NCBI GenBank assembly: GCA_029557895.1
Contig: JAKQHT010000011.1
Coordinates: forward strand, 107,981 to 171,980
Length of the DNA stretch: 64,000 nt
Direction of reading: 5' to 3'
Source of the DNA: Bacteroidota bacterium
GTDB lineage: Bacteria > Bacteroidota > Bacteroidia > Flavobacteriales > Flavobacteriaceae
Shown: positions 48,270 to 55,988 of the stretch, in pieces
How the letters are laid out: every line of letters begins with the position of its first letter
How positions within the stretch are numbered: position 1 is the stretch's first letter
Translations under genes and position numbers: made by a program
The notes under the pieces: generated by a model
Seen by the model: the letters and a program-made list of their open reading frames with translations, nothing else
Database searches by the model: none
What the model was told of the DNA's origin: nothing

Positions 48270-48366
48270 CACATTTCTTTTTTCCAAATATTTTCACAAA
48301 ACAATTTGTGGCATTAACTTATGTGGTTTGTTTTTTTTATTTTTAAGGCTCATACAACATTGAAGT

Positions 48367-49830
48367 ATGCTTAAACAACAGTTACAGTTCAAATTATCAC
48401 AAAAGCTCTCTCCACAGCAAATTCAGCTCATGAAGCTGATACAATTGCCCACGCAAGAATTTGAACAGCGCCTAAAACAGGAAATGGAAGAAAATCCTGC
48501 CTTGGAAGGTGGAAAAGAGACAGATGATGAATTGGGCGAAAGTTACGATGAGTTTGACAATACTGAAGATGGTTACGAAGAAAATGAATCCATCGGCGAA
48601 GACCTCAATGTAGATGAATATTTGAGCGACGACGATGTGCCGGACTACCGTACACAGTCCAACAACCACAGTGCCGATGATGAAGACCGCAACATTCCCT
48701 TTGCTGCCGGAACTTCATTTACGCAATACCTTACCGAACAACTGAACACCTTTAGACTATTGGACCAAGAGCGCGAAATTGCCGAATTTTTGGTGGGCAG
48801 CGTCGATGAGAGTGGCTACATACGACGGTCGCTCACGGACATTGCCGATGACCTCGCTTTTACCCAAAACATTTACACTGACGAAAAAACCATCGAAAAA
48901 GTCCTGCACATTGTGCACCAACTCGACCCGGCAGGGGTTGGCGCAAGAAACCTCCAAGAATGCTTGAGTATCCAACTGCACCGAATGGAAAAAAATCCCG
49001 ATGTAGAACTCGCCATCGACATCATCGACAGTGCTTTTGAGCAATTTACCAAAAAACATTACAAGAAACTCGTTCAGAAATTTGACGTCACCGAGATTCA
49101 ACTCAAGGACGCTATTGACGAAATTGAGCGTCTAAACCCAAAGCCGGGAGGTTCCTATTCTGGCAATAACAGGGTTGTAGAACACGTTGTGCCCGATTTT
49201 GCCATCAGGATCGTTGACGGCGAACTTGAACTGACCCTCAATGGCAGAAATGCTCCAGAACTGCACGTTTCAAGAGAATACAAAGACATGATGACGGGCT
49301 ATAAAGAGTCCACAGACAAATCAAAGTCACAAAAAGAAGCCGTGCTTTTTATCAAACAGAAACTGGATGCGGCCAAGTGGTTCATCGAGGCTGTCAAGCA
49401 ACGCCAGCAAACGCTTTTCATTACCATGAGCGCCATCATGCATTATCAAAAAGAATATTTCCTCACGGGCGACGAAACAAAACTTAAGCCCATGATTCTC
49501 AAGGATATTGCCGATGAGATAGGCATGGATGTTTCTACCGTGTCGCGCGTGGCCAACAGTAAATATGCGGATACGCCTTACGGCACCAAACTCATCAAGG
49601 ATTTCTTCTCGGAATCCATGACCAACGACCAAGGCGAAGAAGTTTCGACACGGGAAATCAAGAAAATCCTAGAAACTGTCATCGAGGATGAAAACAAACG
49701 CCGACCACTGACCGACGACAAGCTTGCGGCCATACTATTAGAAAAAGGTTATCCAATAGCACGGCGCACCGTTGCAAAATACCGCGAGCAACTGGACATT
49801 CCCGTCGCACGATTGCGCAAAAAAATATGA
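48367..49830 (+). CDS. rpoN: RNA polymerase sigma-54 factor
   Basis: The product has 487 residues. Region I is LKQQLQFKLSQKLSPQQIQL and the following Gln/Leu-rich stretch, which binds enhancer activators; region II is strongly acidic (about 55-115). The core-binding domain follows, then an HTH (KDIADEIGMDVSTVSRVANSKY) and the near-invariant RpoN box ARRTVAKYREQ at 470-480. It needs an AAA+ activator; none is in the window. Its stop codon overlaps the next start. Confidence 0.97.
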   Translation: MLKQQLQFKLSQKLSPQQIQLMKLIQLPTQEFEQRLKQEMEENPALEGGKETDDELGESYDEFDNTEDGYEENESIGEDLNVDEYLSDDDVPDYRTQSNNHSADDEDRNIPFAAGTSFTQYLTEQLNTFRLLDQEREIAEFLVGSVDESGYIRRSLTDIADDLAFTQNIYTDEKTIEKVLHIVHQLDPAGVGARNLQECLSIQLHRMEKNPDVELAIDIIDSAFEQFTKKHYKKLVQKFDVTEIQLKDAIDEIERLNPKPGGSYSGNNRVVEHVVPDFAIRIVDGELELTLNGRNAPELHVSREYKDMMTGYKESTDKSKSQKEAVLFIKQKLDAAKWFIEAVKQRQQTLFITMSAIMHYQKEYFLTGDETKLKPMILKDIADEIGMDVSTVSRVANSKYADTPYGTKLIKDFFSESMTNDQGEEVSTREIKKILETVIEDENKRRPLTDDKLAAILLEKGYPIARRTVAKYREQLDIPVARLRKKI

Positions 49831-50435
49831 TGGATCGCTTCCTGAAAATCGTATCCTTTGTGTTTCACCCCATCATCATGCCTCTGCTGGGTGTACTGTT
49901 CTATTTCTCCAAAACACCACGGTTCATGCCCCGAACAATTATGGAACCCAAAATTTTTTCCATCAGTATCCTGACACTCATCCTTCCGGTCATGCTCTAT
50001 TTTTTGCTCAAGACCATCAAGGTCGTGGACAGTATTTACCTCAACACACCCCAAGAACGGGTAGTGCCGCTGGCCATCCATAGTGCCATCCTTTTTTTGA
50101 TAATCTATCGCGTACTGCCGTCCACAGAAATCGAAGAACTGTACTACTTTTTTGTGGGTATTCTTTGCTCAACTTTGGCCTGTCTTTTTTTGGCCTTATT
50201 GAAATTCAAGGCCAGTATCCACATGATTGCCGCCGCAGGTTTTTTCATGTTTGCCGTAGCTTTGGGCATTCATTTTAAAATCAATATAAACGGGACCATC
50301 GCACTGATGAGCATCATCACCGGGGCCATTGCCACCTCTCGCTTGCACCTCAAGGCACACACCGGGGCTGAACTGGCCATAGGTTTTTTCATCGGCCTAA
50401 TCCCGCAGTTGATTGTACTGAATTTCTGGTTATAG
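49827..50435 (+). CDS. Membrane protein resembling the C-terminal half of PAP2 phosphatases
   Basis: The product has 202 residues (an ATG at 49830 is an equal candidate) and about five to six hydrophobic segments. The segment KFKASIHMIAAAGFFMF and the end SRLHLKAHTGAELAIGFFIG resemble the last two PAP2 motifs (SxxxH and SRxxxxxHxxxDxxxG), but the KxxxxxxRP motif is absent, so phosphatase activity is doubtful. It overlaps rpoN by 4 bp (ATGA) and is translationally coupled. It converges with the outer-membrane protein gene with a 6-bp overlap. Confidence 0.7.
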   Translation: MMDRFLKIVSFVFHPIIMPLLGVLFYFSKTPRFMPRTIMEPKIFSISILTLILPVMLYFLLKTIKVVDSIYLNTPQERVVPLAIHSAILFLIIYRVLPSTEIEELYYFFVGILCSTLACLFLALLKFKASIHMIAAAGFFMFAVALGIHFKININGTIALMSIITGAIATSRLHLKAHTGAELAIGFFIGLIPQLIVLNFWL

Positions 50436-51152
50436 AATGTAGAACACCAGCCCTATCTTAACGCTCGACATATCTATGTTACGTCCATTTATAGTAGCGT
50501 TATTGTCAAAAATTGGATTTAGACCATAGTAAACATGAGCATTCCAAGTGGTATAGCCAACACCCAATGTCAGGCCATACTGCAGTCTGTTGATTTCCTC
50601 AATATTAGCTGTTTTAAGCTTCCCGATGCTACCGTCAAACTTTGAAGAACTGTATATCACGTAGCCAAATTTCACCCCTGTATAAATTCGCCAAAATCTG
50701 TATTCCGTAGCTGTAGAAGTGCGCCAACGAAGCTCTAACGGCAACTCCACCAAGTAGGTGGTAAACTTGTTTTTTGCAAATGAAATACTGTCTTTATTGA
50801 TCACCGCATAAGAAAACCCTTCGTCGGAACCTTCAATTAACATGTTTTGGTTATACGAATTGGATGAAAGCCCGAGTCCCACACCTATGGCCCAATTTCG
50901 TCGTGCGTTAAAAGGAAAATCCCTTATGAATCCCATATGGATCCCGTTTGAAAATCCTTGCTGTTTCACGCCACTCGGCTTGTTGGCCAACAAGTTATAG
51001 GTAACCGAAACATAAAACTGATCCTCTCGGTACTTGTCGTCCACGACGACGCTGGCATCATTCTGCCTTTGAATGGTATCGTGCACAATCTGTGAAACCC
51101 CATGCAGGGATATGCAAAAAAAGGACAAAAACAGAACAAGTTGATGCTTCAT
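50430..51152 (-). CDS. PorT-like outer-membrane beta-barrel protein
   Basis: The product has 240 residues from the ATG at 51152, which opens a clean signal peptide (MKHQLVLFLSFFCISLHGVSQ). The mature part has alternating amphipathic strands (EDQFYVSVTYNLLAN, HMGFIRDFPFN, YLVELPLELRWR, GVKFGYVIY, LTLGVGYTTWNAHVYYGLNP) and ends in FYIL, the pattern of an 8-strand barrel named PorT-like in annotation. That does not prove it is the T9SS PorT component. A frame extension upstream to 51209 is unlikely. Confidence 0.75.
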   Translation of the reverse strand: MKHQLVLFLSFFCISLHGVSQIVHDTIQRQNDASVVVDDKYREDQFYVSVTYNLLANKPSGVKQQGFSNGIHMGFIRDFPFNARRNWAIGVGLGLSSNSYNQNMLIEGSDEGFSYAVINKDSISFAKNKFTTYLVELPLELRWRTSTATEYRFWRIYTGVKFGYVIYSSSKFDGSIGKLKTANIEEINRLQYGLTLGVGYTTWNAHVYYGLNPIFDNNATINGRNIDMSSVKIGLVFYIL

Positions 51153-51228
51153 AACACAAATATAATCGAATACTGATTGAATTTCGAAAAATCGACCAAT
51201 TTTGGGCAAGCGTATTGGCGGTCAGAAA

Positions 51229-51268
51229 CAAAAAACCCTTTCCACGCCGCCACGGGCGCGAAAAGGGT
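51229..51268 (-). terminator. Rho-independent terminator of the RNase G gene
   Basis: On the minus strand ACCCTTT (51268-51262) pairs with AAAGGGT (51241-51235), with further GC pairing inside (CGCGCC with GGCGGCG), followed by six T. Confidence 0.75.
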
Positions 51269-51279
51269 CTCTCCTGATT

Positions 51280-52821
51280 TTATTTGATTTCCTTGCCATC
51301 TTTGTCAAAAAAATGGTATTCAAGATATGTGTAAGCATCTCTGGGTTGTACTTTAACCCATTTTTTGTGTTCCAAAAACCACTTGGAACGTATTGATGGA
51401 AAGCCTTTGGTAAGAAAGGCTGCTATAAAAGGATGTGTGTTTAGAGTCACCTTTTTATAGTCTTTTTTTAGGATCCGCTCCAGGTCTTGGTTGATGCGCT
51501 CTATTACTTTGATAGGAGCTTCGATTTCATCGCCATTACCATTGGGATTGCGTTCCTTTGTTTCGATATTTCTCTCTGGTCGCACGCGCTGCCGGGTAAT
51601 CTGTACCAGGCCGAACTTGCTCGGGGGCAATATCTTGTGCTTTGCTTTATCATCGGCCATCTCATCCCGAAGATGGTCGAAAAGCTTTTTGCGGTTACCA
51701 GCGTTTGACATGTCTATGAAATCTATCACAATGATTCCCCCCATATCGCGCAGGCGCAACTGACGGGCAATCTCGGAAGCAGATATCATATTAACTTCCA
51801 GTGCGGTGTCTTCTTGGTTTTTTTCTTTGTTGGACCGGTTTCCGCTGTTCACATCTATAACGTGCAGGGCTTCGGTATGTTCGATGACAAGGTAAGCACC
51901 TTTTGCCATGGATACCGTACGCCCAAAAGAGGTCTTTATCTGTCTCTCGATGCCGTATTTTTCAAATAGCGGCACGCCGTTTTGATGGTATTTAACAATG
52001 GATTCCTTCTTGGGTGCAATTTGTTGCACATAATCTTTTATTTGTCCATAAAGGGCTTCATCATCCACTACAATATTGGAGAACGAATCATTAAAAAGGT
52101 CTCTCAAAATGGAGTTGGCCTTGTTCATTTCTCCGTGCACTTTACTAGGATGGTGTGCTTTATAGATCTTTTTGCACATTGCTGTCCATCGGTTCAGCAA
52201 GTTCTGCAAATCGTTGTCCAACTCTGCTACTTTCTTGCCTTCGGCCACGGTACGTACGATGACGCCGAACCCTTTTGGCGTAATGCTCTTTACCAGTCGC
52301 TTCAATCGGTCCTTTTCTTCTTTGGACTCAATTTTTTGGCTAATGGAGATGCGGTCGGAGAAAGGTACCAGGACAATATAGCGACCGGCAATGGAAATCT
52401 CGGAACTCAACCTTGGTCCTTTGGTACTTATCGGTTCTTTAACGATCTGGACCAAGATGGATTGATTGGCTTTCAAGGCGTTTGCCATTGCGCCGTTCTT
52501 GTCGATATCCGTCTCAAACTGAAAGTTTTTTAGCAGAAAATCGGTTGGTTTACCTGTGCTTACACGTTTAATGAATTTTAAAAGGGAAGCAACCTGCGGG
52601 CCCAGGTCATGGTAGTGCAAAAATGCGTCTTTGTCATAGCCAACATTCACGAATGCGGCGTTGAGCCCAGGAACAATTTTTCGGATTTTGGCGATAAACA
52701 CGTCGCCAACCGAAAAGTCGTTGTCTTCTTCCTCTTTGTGCAATTCAATAAGTTTACCATCTTTTAACAAGGCAAAATCAACAATATCAGAATTTGAACG
52801 AATGATCAATTCTTTTTCCAT
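51280..52821 (-). CDS. rng: Ribonuclease G/E family endoribonuclease lacking the Zn-link motif
   Basis: The product has 513 residues, RNase G size. The S1 domain is near 35-130 and the RNase H-like and DNase I-like subdomains follow. The catalytic metal ligands are Asp323 in VIDVNSG and Asp367 in IIVIDFIDM. The Zn-link CPxCxGxG, which joins protomers in E. coli RNase E and G, is replaced by NPNGNG (425-430), and the whole protein has only one Cys (216), so tetramer formation through zinc is excluded. It would process rRNA and decay mRNA. Monocistronic. Confidence 0.94.
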   Translation of the reverse strand: MEKELIIRSNSDIVDFALLKDGKLIELHKEEEDNDFSVGDVFIAKIRKIVPGLNAAFVNVGYDKDAFLHYHDLGPQVASLLKFIKRVSTGKPTDFLLKNFQFETDIDKNGAMANALKANQSILVQIVKEPISTKGPRLSSEISIAGRYIVLVPFSDRISISQKIESKEEKDRLKRLVKSITPKGFGVIVRTVAEGKKVAELDNDLQNLLNRWTAMCKKIYKAHHPSKVHGEMNKANSILRDLFNDSFSNIVVDDEALYGQIKDYVQQIAPKKESIVKYHQNGVPLFEKYGIERQIKTSFGRTVSMAKGAYLVIEHTEALHVIDVNSGNRSNKEKNQEDTALEVNMISASEIARQLRLRDMGGIIVIDFIDMSNAGNRKKLFDHLRDEMADDKAKHKILPPSKFGLVQITRQRVRPERNIETKERNPNGNGDEIEAPIKVIERINQDLERILKKDYKKVTLNTHPFIAAFLTKGFPSIRSKWFLEHKKWVKVQPRDAYTYLEYHFFDKDGKEIK

Positions 52822-52977
52822 AATGTCAATTTGTTCCGCTGCGGCATAATTTGCCGTAACAGATGGTTAATATTTTTTGTCACAGGATTTTAAAAATAAA
52901 TCCGGTAATCCATGACTGCTGTCAGGTAACACAGCATTGTGATGGATTTTTATCAAAGAACGTCGTTGTGAAAAATT

Positions 52978-53006
52978 GAAAAAGTAGTTTTTTCAACTAC
53001 TTTTTC
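52978..53006. terminator. Terminator after the HU - small ribosomal protein unit
   Basis: GAAAAAGTAGTT (52978-52989) and AACTACTTTTTC (52995-53006) form a perfect 12-bp stem with a 5-base loop. It lies directly after the small basic protein gene on the minus strand. Confidence 0.8.
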
Positions 53007-53010
53007 ATAC

Positions 53011-53100
53011 TTATTTCTTTTTGTGACGGTTAGCGCGTCTTCTTTTTTTGCGCTTGTGCGTCGCTACCTTGTGTCTTTTTCTTTTTTTACCACTTGGCAT
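53011..53100 (-). CDS. Small basic ribosomal protein, bS22/mS38-like (AURKAIP1/COX24 domain)
   Basis: A 29-residue frame: MPSGKKRKRHKVATHKRKKR followed by RRANRHKKK. It is nearly all Lys, Arg and His and matches the short C-terminal domain of mitochondrial mS38 (AURKAIP1/COX24) and bacterial bS22, which buries in the small-subunit rRNA near the decoding site. It starts with ATG at 53100, 41 bp after the HU gene, and ends just before a terminator, so it is the second gene of an HU transcript. It is too short for most gene finders. Confidence 0.85.
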   Translation of the reverse strand: MPSGKKRKRHKVATHKRKKRRRANRHKKK

Positions 53101-53141
53101 AAATCAAGTTTTAAATAAGTTAATAATTATCGTGTTGATGA

Positions 53142-53435
53142 TTATTTTTTAACACGAACTTTTGTTTTTACACCTTCCACGAATACTTTAGCCGGTTTGA
53201 AGGCGGGGATGTTGTGAGCGGGGATTTTGATGGTGGTGTTCTTTGAAATGTTTCTTCCGGTTTTTTCAGCTCTTGTCTTGACGATGAAGCTTCCAAAACC
53301 TCTTAAGTATACATTTTTTCCACCTTCCAAAGATGATTTCACTTCTTCCATGAACGATTCGACCGTTGCTTGAACGTCTCCTTTTTCCATTCCCAATTTA
53401 TCGGAAATTTTAGCTACTATATCAGCTTTTGTCAT
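53142..53435 (-). CDS. HU-family DNA-binding protein
   Basis: The product has 97 residues. The HU/IHF features are an N-terminal helical part MTKADIVAKISDKLGMEKGD, GSFIVKTRAEKTGRNISKNT at the base of the DNA-binding arm, and IPAHNIPAFKPAK on the returning strand, where the arm Pro is present. It bends and compacts DNA as a dimer. It begins a transcript that includes the small ribosomal protein gene. Confidence 0.95.
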   Translation of the reverse strand: MTKADIVAKISDKLGMEKGDVQATVESFMEEVKSSLEGGKNVYLRGFGSFIVKTRAEKTGRNISKNTTIKIPAHNIPAFKPAKVFVEGVKTKVRVKK

Positions 53436-53475
53436 TGTTATTGATTTAAGGGTTACTATTAATTATTAAGGGATG

Positions 53476-53508
53476 CAAATATAGGGATTTTAATTTCAAT
53501 ATATCAAA
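53476..53508 (-). promoter_or_regulatory. Promoter of the HU gene
   Basis: On the minus strand TTTG (53508-53505), 21 bp, then TATATTTG (53483-53476), a full match to the Bacteroidetes promoter, 40 bp upstream of the ATG. Confidence 0.75.
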
Positions 53509-53541
53509 CCTAATTAATTAAAATTTAACCCACTAAACGTT

Positions 53542-53549
53542 TATTTTTG
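53542..53549 (+). promoter_or_regulatory. Putative -7 element of mutY
   Basis: TATTTTTG matches TAnnTTTG, 19 bp before the mutY ATG. No clear -33 element. Confidence 0.45.
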
Positions 53550-53568
53550 CATTTACCCATTTTTGGAT

Positions 53569-54615
53569 ATGAATTTTAGCAGAATTTTAACTATTTGGTA
53601 CTCAAATAACAAAAGGGATTTTCCTTGGCGAAACACTAAAGACCCTTATTGCATTTGGGTATCGGAAGTCATCCTTCAACAGACGCAGGCCAAACAGGGA
53701 TTGCCTTATTACGAAGCTTTTATGGCACGGTTTCCGACTGTATTTCACTTGGCCAAGGCTGATGAAAGTGAGGTTTTGAAGCTCTGGCAGGGCCTGGGTT
53801 ACTATTCGAGAGCTCGAAACCTGCACCAGACTGCCCAATATATCGTAAAGACCTATGGTGGCTACTTTCCCGGCAGTTATTCGGAGCTTATCGAGCTAAA
53901 GGGCATTGGGGATTATACCGCAAGTGCCATTGCGTCCATCTGTTTTGGCAAAGCTACGGCTGTTGTGGACGGCAATGTGTATCGCGTGCTTTCAAGGTAC
54001 TTTGGCATAGACACGCCAACAAACACTTCCAAGGGTATCAGGGAATTCAAGGCTTTGGCCACAACACTGATAGACAAAAACAATCCCGGAGATCACAATC
54101 AGGCCATTATGGAGTTTGGCTCAACACAGTGCAAACCTTCAGCGCCCAACTGCACCGATTGCCCATTGAACACTGCTTGCGTGGCGTATGCGGAGAGAAA
54201 AATATCGGCATTTCCCGTAAAATGCAGCAAACCCAAAATCACAAAGCGACACTTTAACTTTTTGGTTTTCCTGTCCAACGATCGCAAGACACTGTTTGAA
54301 AAGCGCAACTCAAAGGGTATTTGGCAAAACCTTTATCAGTTTCCCTTGGTGGAAACCAAGGCCGCCTTGGATCCTGAAAAATTTTCAGGCAACAACGCAA
54401 TAAAAACTTTGCTAAAAAACACTCCCTATCGGTTTTCGCTTTACAACGAACGGGAAACGGTGCACAAACTGTCGCACCAACACCTTTACACCCGATTTTG
54501 GATCGTGCAAGTAGAAAAGCTCCCACAGGACGGCATCCCGATTTCTGAAGTTACCAAATACCCTGCCCCTATACTCATTGCCAATTTTATTGACGCATTC
54601 GGTTTTAGTATTTAA
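53569..54615 (+). CDS. mutY: A/G-specific adenine DNA glycosylase
   Basis: The product has 348 residues from the ATG at 53569 (a TTG lies two codons upstream). The helix-hairpin-helix GPD fold contains ILQQTQA, LKGIGDYTASAIASICFG and VDGNVYRVLSRYF with the catalytic Asp. The 4Fe-4S loop is C-x6-C-x2-C-x5-C in CKPSAPNCTDCPLNTAC. The C-terminal NUDIX-like domain (from about 220) reads 8-oxoG. It removes A from A:8-oxoG pairs. It heads the mutY-ssb-gldD run. Confidence 0.96.
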   Translation: MNFSRILTIWYSNNKRDFPWRNTKDPYCIWVSEVILQQTQAKQGLPYYEAFMARFPTVFHLAKADESEVLKLWQGLGYYSRARNLHQTAQYIVKTYGGYFPGSYSELIELKGIGDYTASAIASICFGKATAVVDGNVYRVLSRYFGIDTPTNTSKGIREFKALATTLIDKNNPGDHNQAIMEFGSTQCKPSAPNCTDCPLNTACVAYAERKISAFPVKCSKPKITKRHFNFLVFLSNDRKTLFEKRNSKGIWQNLYQFPLVETKAALDPEKFSGNNAIKTLLKNTPYRFSLYNERETVHKLSHQHLYTRFWIVQVEKLPQDGIPISEVTKYPAPILIANFIDAFGFSI

Positions 54616-54656
54616 AACCATTTTTTTTATTAATTTAGTCGTTTGATGCGAAAGCC

Positions 54657-54664
54657 TATTTTTG
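54657..54664 (+). promoter_or_regulatory. Putative -7 element upstream of ssb
   Basis: TATTTTTG matches TAnnTTTG, 21 bp before the ssb ATG in the 70-bp gap after mutY. It may give ssb-gldD its own transcript. Confidence 0.45.
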
Positions 54665-54685
54665 CATCCTAATTAAAGAACGATT

Positions 54686-55108
54686 ATGTCAGGAACATTG
54701 AACAAAGTGATGCTTATCGGGCATCTTGGAGATGAAATAAAAATGCATTATTTTGAAGGTGGCGACTGTGTGGGGCGGTTCCCTTTGGCAACCAATGAAA
54801 CCTATACCAGCAAAAGGACCAATGAGCGTGTTACCAACACCGAATGGCACAATATCGTGGTGCGCAACAAGTCTGCCGAGATTTGCGAAAAATATTTGAG
54901 CAAGGGTGATTTGATATATATTGAAGGCAGGATAAAATCCCGGAAATGGACTGACGACAAGGGCATAGAACGTTTTTCGACCGAAATACAATGTACGGAT
55001 TTTACGTTTTTGAACACTAAAAAAGACAGACAAGAACATACCGGCCAGACACCACCGCAACAAACACGTCACAATGAAGGCGCTGACAATGAGGACACAC
55101 CTCATTAA
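54686..55108 (+). CDS. ssb: Single-stranded DNA-binding protein with atypical C-terminal tip
   Basis: The product has 140 residues. The OB-fold covers 1-107: NKVMLIGHLGDE, FPLATNETYTSKRTNER, TEWHNIVVRNKSAEICEKYL and GDLIYIEGRIKSRKWTDDKG. The tail of about 30 residues is Gln/Thr/Pro-rich and ends ADNEDTPH. The acidic tip ending DxPF that recruits other repair proteins is not canonical: Phe is replaced by His and the acidic run is short. Whether this is the main SSB or a paralogue cannot be told. It lies between mutY and gldD. Confidence 0.93.
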   Translation: MSGTLNKVMLIGHLGDEIKMHYFEGGDCVGRFPLATNETYTSKRTNERVTNTEWHNIVVRNKSAEICEKYLSKGDLIYIEGRIKSRKWTDDKGIERFSTEIQCTDFTFLNTKKDRQEHTGQTPPQQTRHNEGADNEDTPH

Positions 55109-55162
55109 TAGACTTTAAAATACACAGAGCCAGGCGATTGCTTGTAATTTTTCACAAATCAG

Positions 55163-55750
55163 ATGTTAAAACCTAAACTTATAGTGACAGCCTTGGTGGC
55201 GGGATTGCTTTTTTCCTGCGGCGAAGACCCGGTTCCTAAACCCAAAGGTTACCTTCGGTTAGAATACCCCGCTCCCGACTACCAGAACACGGATGTTAAG
55301 CTACCTTTTACTTTTGACAAAAACCGGCTTGCCGAACGTATTGGAAGTATCAAGGCAGATTCTGCCAACAACATCTATGGGGTTGACATCAACTATCCAT
55401 CCCTTAAAGGAACAATTTACCTAACCTACAAAAATGTCCGCTCCAAGGAGCAATTGTTAGACTTTATAAAAGATGCGCAAAACATGACGCAAAAGCACGT
55501 CATCAAAGCCGATGAAATCATCGAGCAACCTTATATCAACAAAGAAGATCGAGTATATGGTATGTTCTATGAAGTGGGCGGCAATGCAGCTTCGCAATCA
55601 CAGTTTTATGTGACAGATAGCACGAGCCACTTCATAAACGGCTCTTTATACTTTTATGCCAAGCCCAATTATGACTCCATATATCCGGCGGCAGCGTATC
55701 TAAAAAATGACATCAAACACCTTATGGAAAGCTTGAGGTGGAAGGATTAA
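55163..55750 (+). CDS. gldD: Gliding motility lipoprotein GldD
   Basis: The product has 195 residues. The lipoprotein signal ends GLLFSC (Cys19). PKPKGYLRLEYPAPDYQN and the SGCNIYGVDINYPSLKGTIYLTYKN-like central block (ANNIYGVDINYPSLKGTIY), plus QSQFYVTDSTSHFINGSLYF, match GldD. GldD is needed for gliding in Flavobacterium johnsoniae and is a T9SS-associated lipoprotein. It follows ssb by 54 bp; in F. johnsoniae, gldE lies between, but here there is no room for it. Confidence 0.9.
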   Translation: MLKPKLIVTALVAGLLFSCGEDPVPKPKGYLRLEYPAPDYQNTDVKLPFTFDKNRLAERIGSIKADSANNIYGVDINYPSLKGTIYLTYKNVRSKEQLLDFIKDAQNMTQKHVIKADEIIEQPYINKEDRVYGMFYEVGGNAASQSQFYVTDSTSHFINGSLYFYAKPNYDSIYPAAAYLKNDIKHLMESLRWKD

Positions 55751-55938
55751 CAAGGCCATCTTTTTATAGTTTCGACCATGCTAAAACAGTTTCCTTGTGA
55801 GAATCAATCTGCGCTGTCCTTAGCCAATTTTTCCAGATGTTTTTATTAACCATTGAGGTGCTTACGGGTTCTTTTGTATGTAGATTGGAATTCAAAGTGC
55901 AAAGTGCCTGGAACTGTTAATGTTGCCAAAATAAAGAA

Positions 55939-55965
55939 GAAAGTCCTGCCAATGGCAGGACTTTC
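55939..55965. terminator. Bidirectional terminator between gldD and the TonB receptor gene
   Basis: GAAAGTCCTGCC (55939-55950) and GGCAGGACTTTC (55954-55965) form a 12-bp perfect stem with loop AAT, between convergent genes. The 188 bp from gldD to here hold no gene. Confidence 0.8.
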
Positions 55966-55988
55966 ATTTATAAAAAAGTGTCTAATGA

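Noticed and set aside
51982..52533. 183-codon plus-strand frame inside the RNase G gene
   Set aside because: Antisense shadow of a certain gene.
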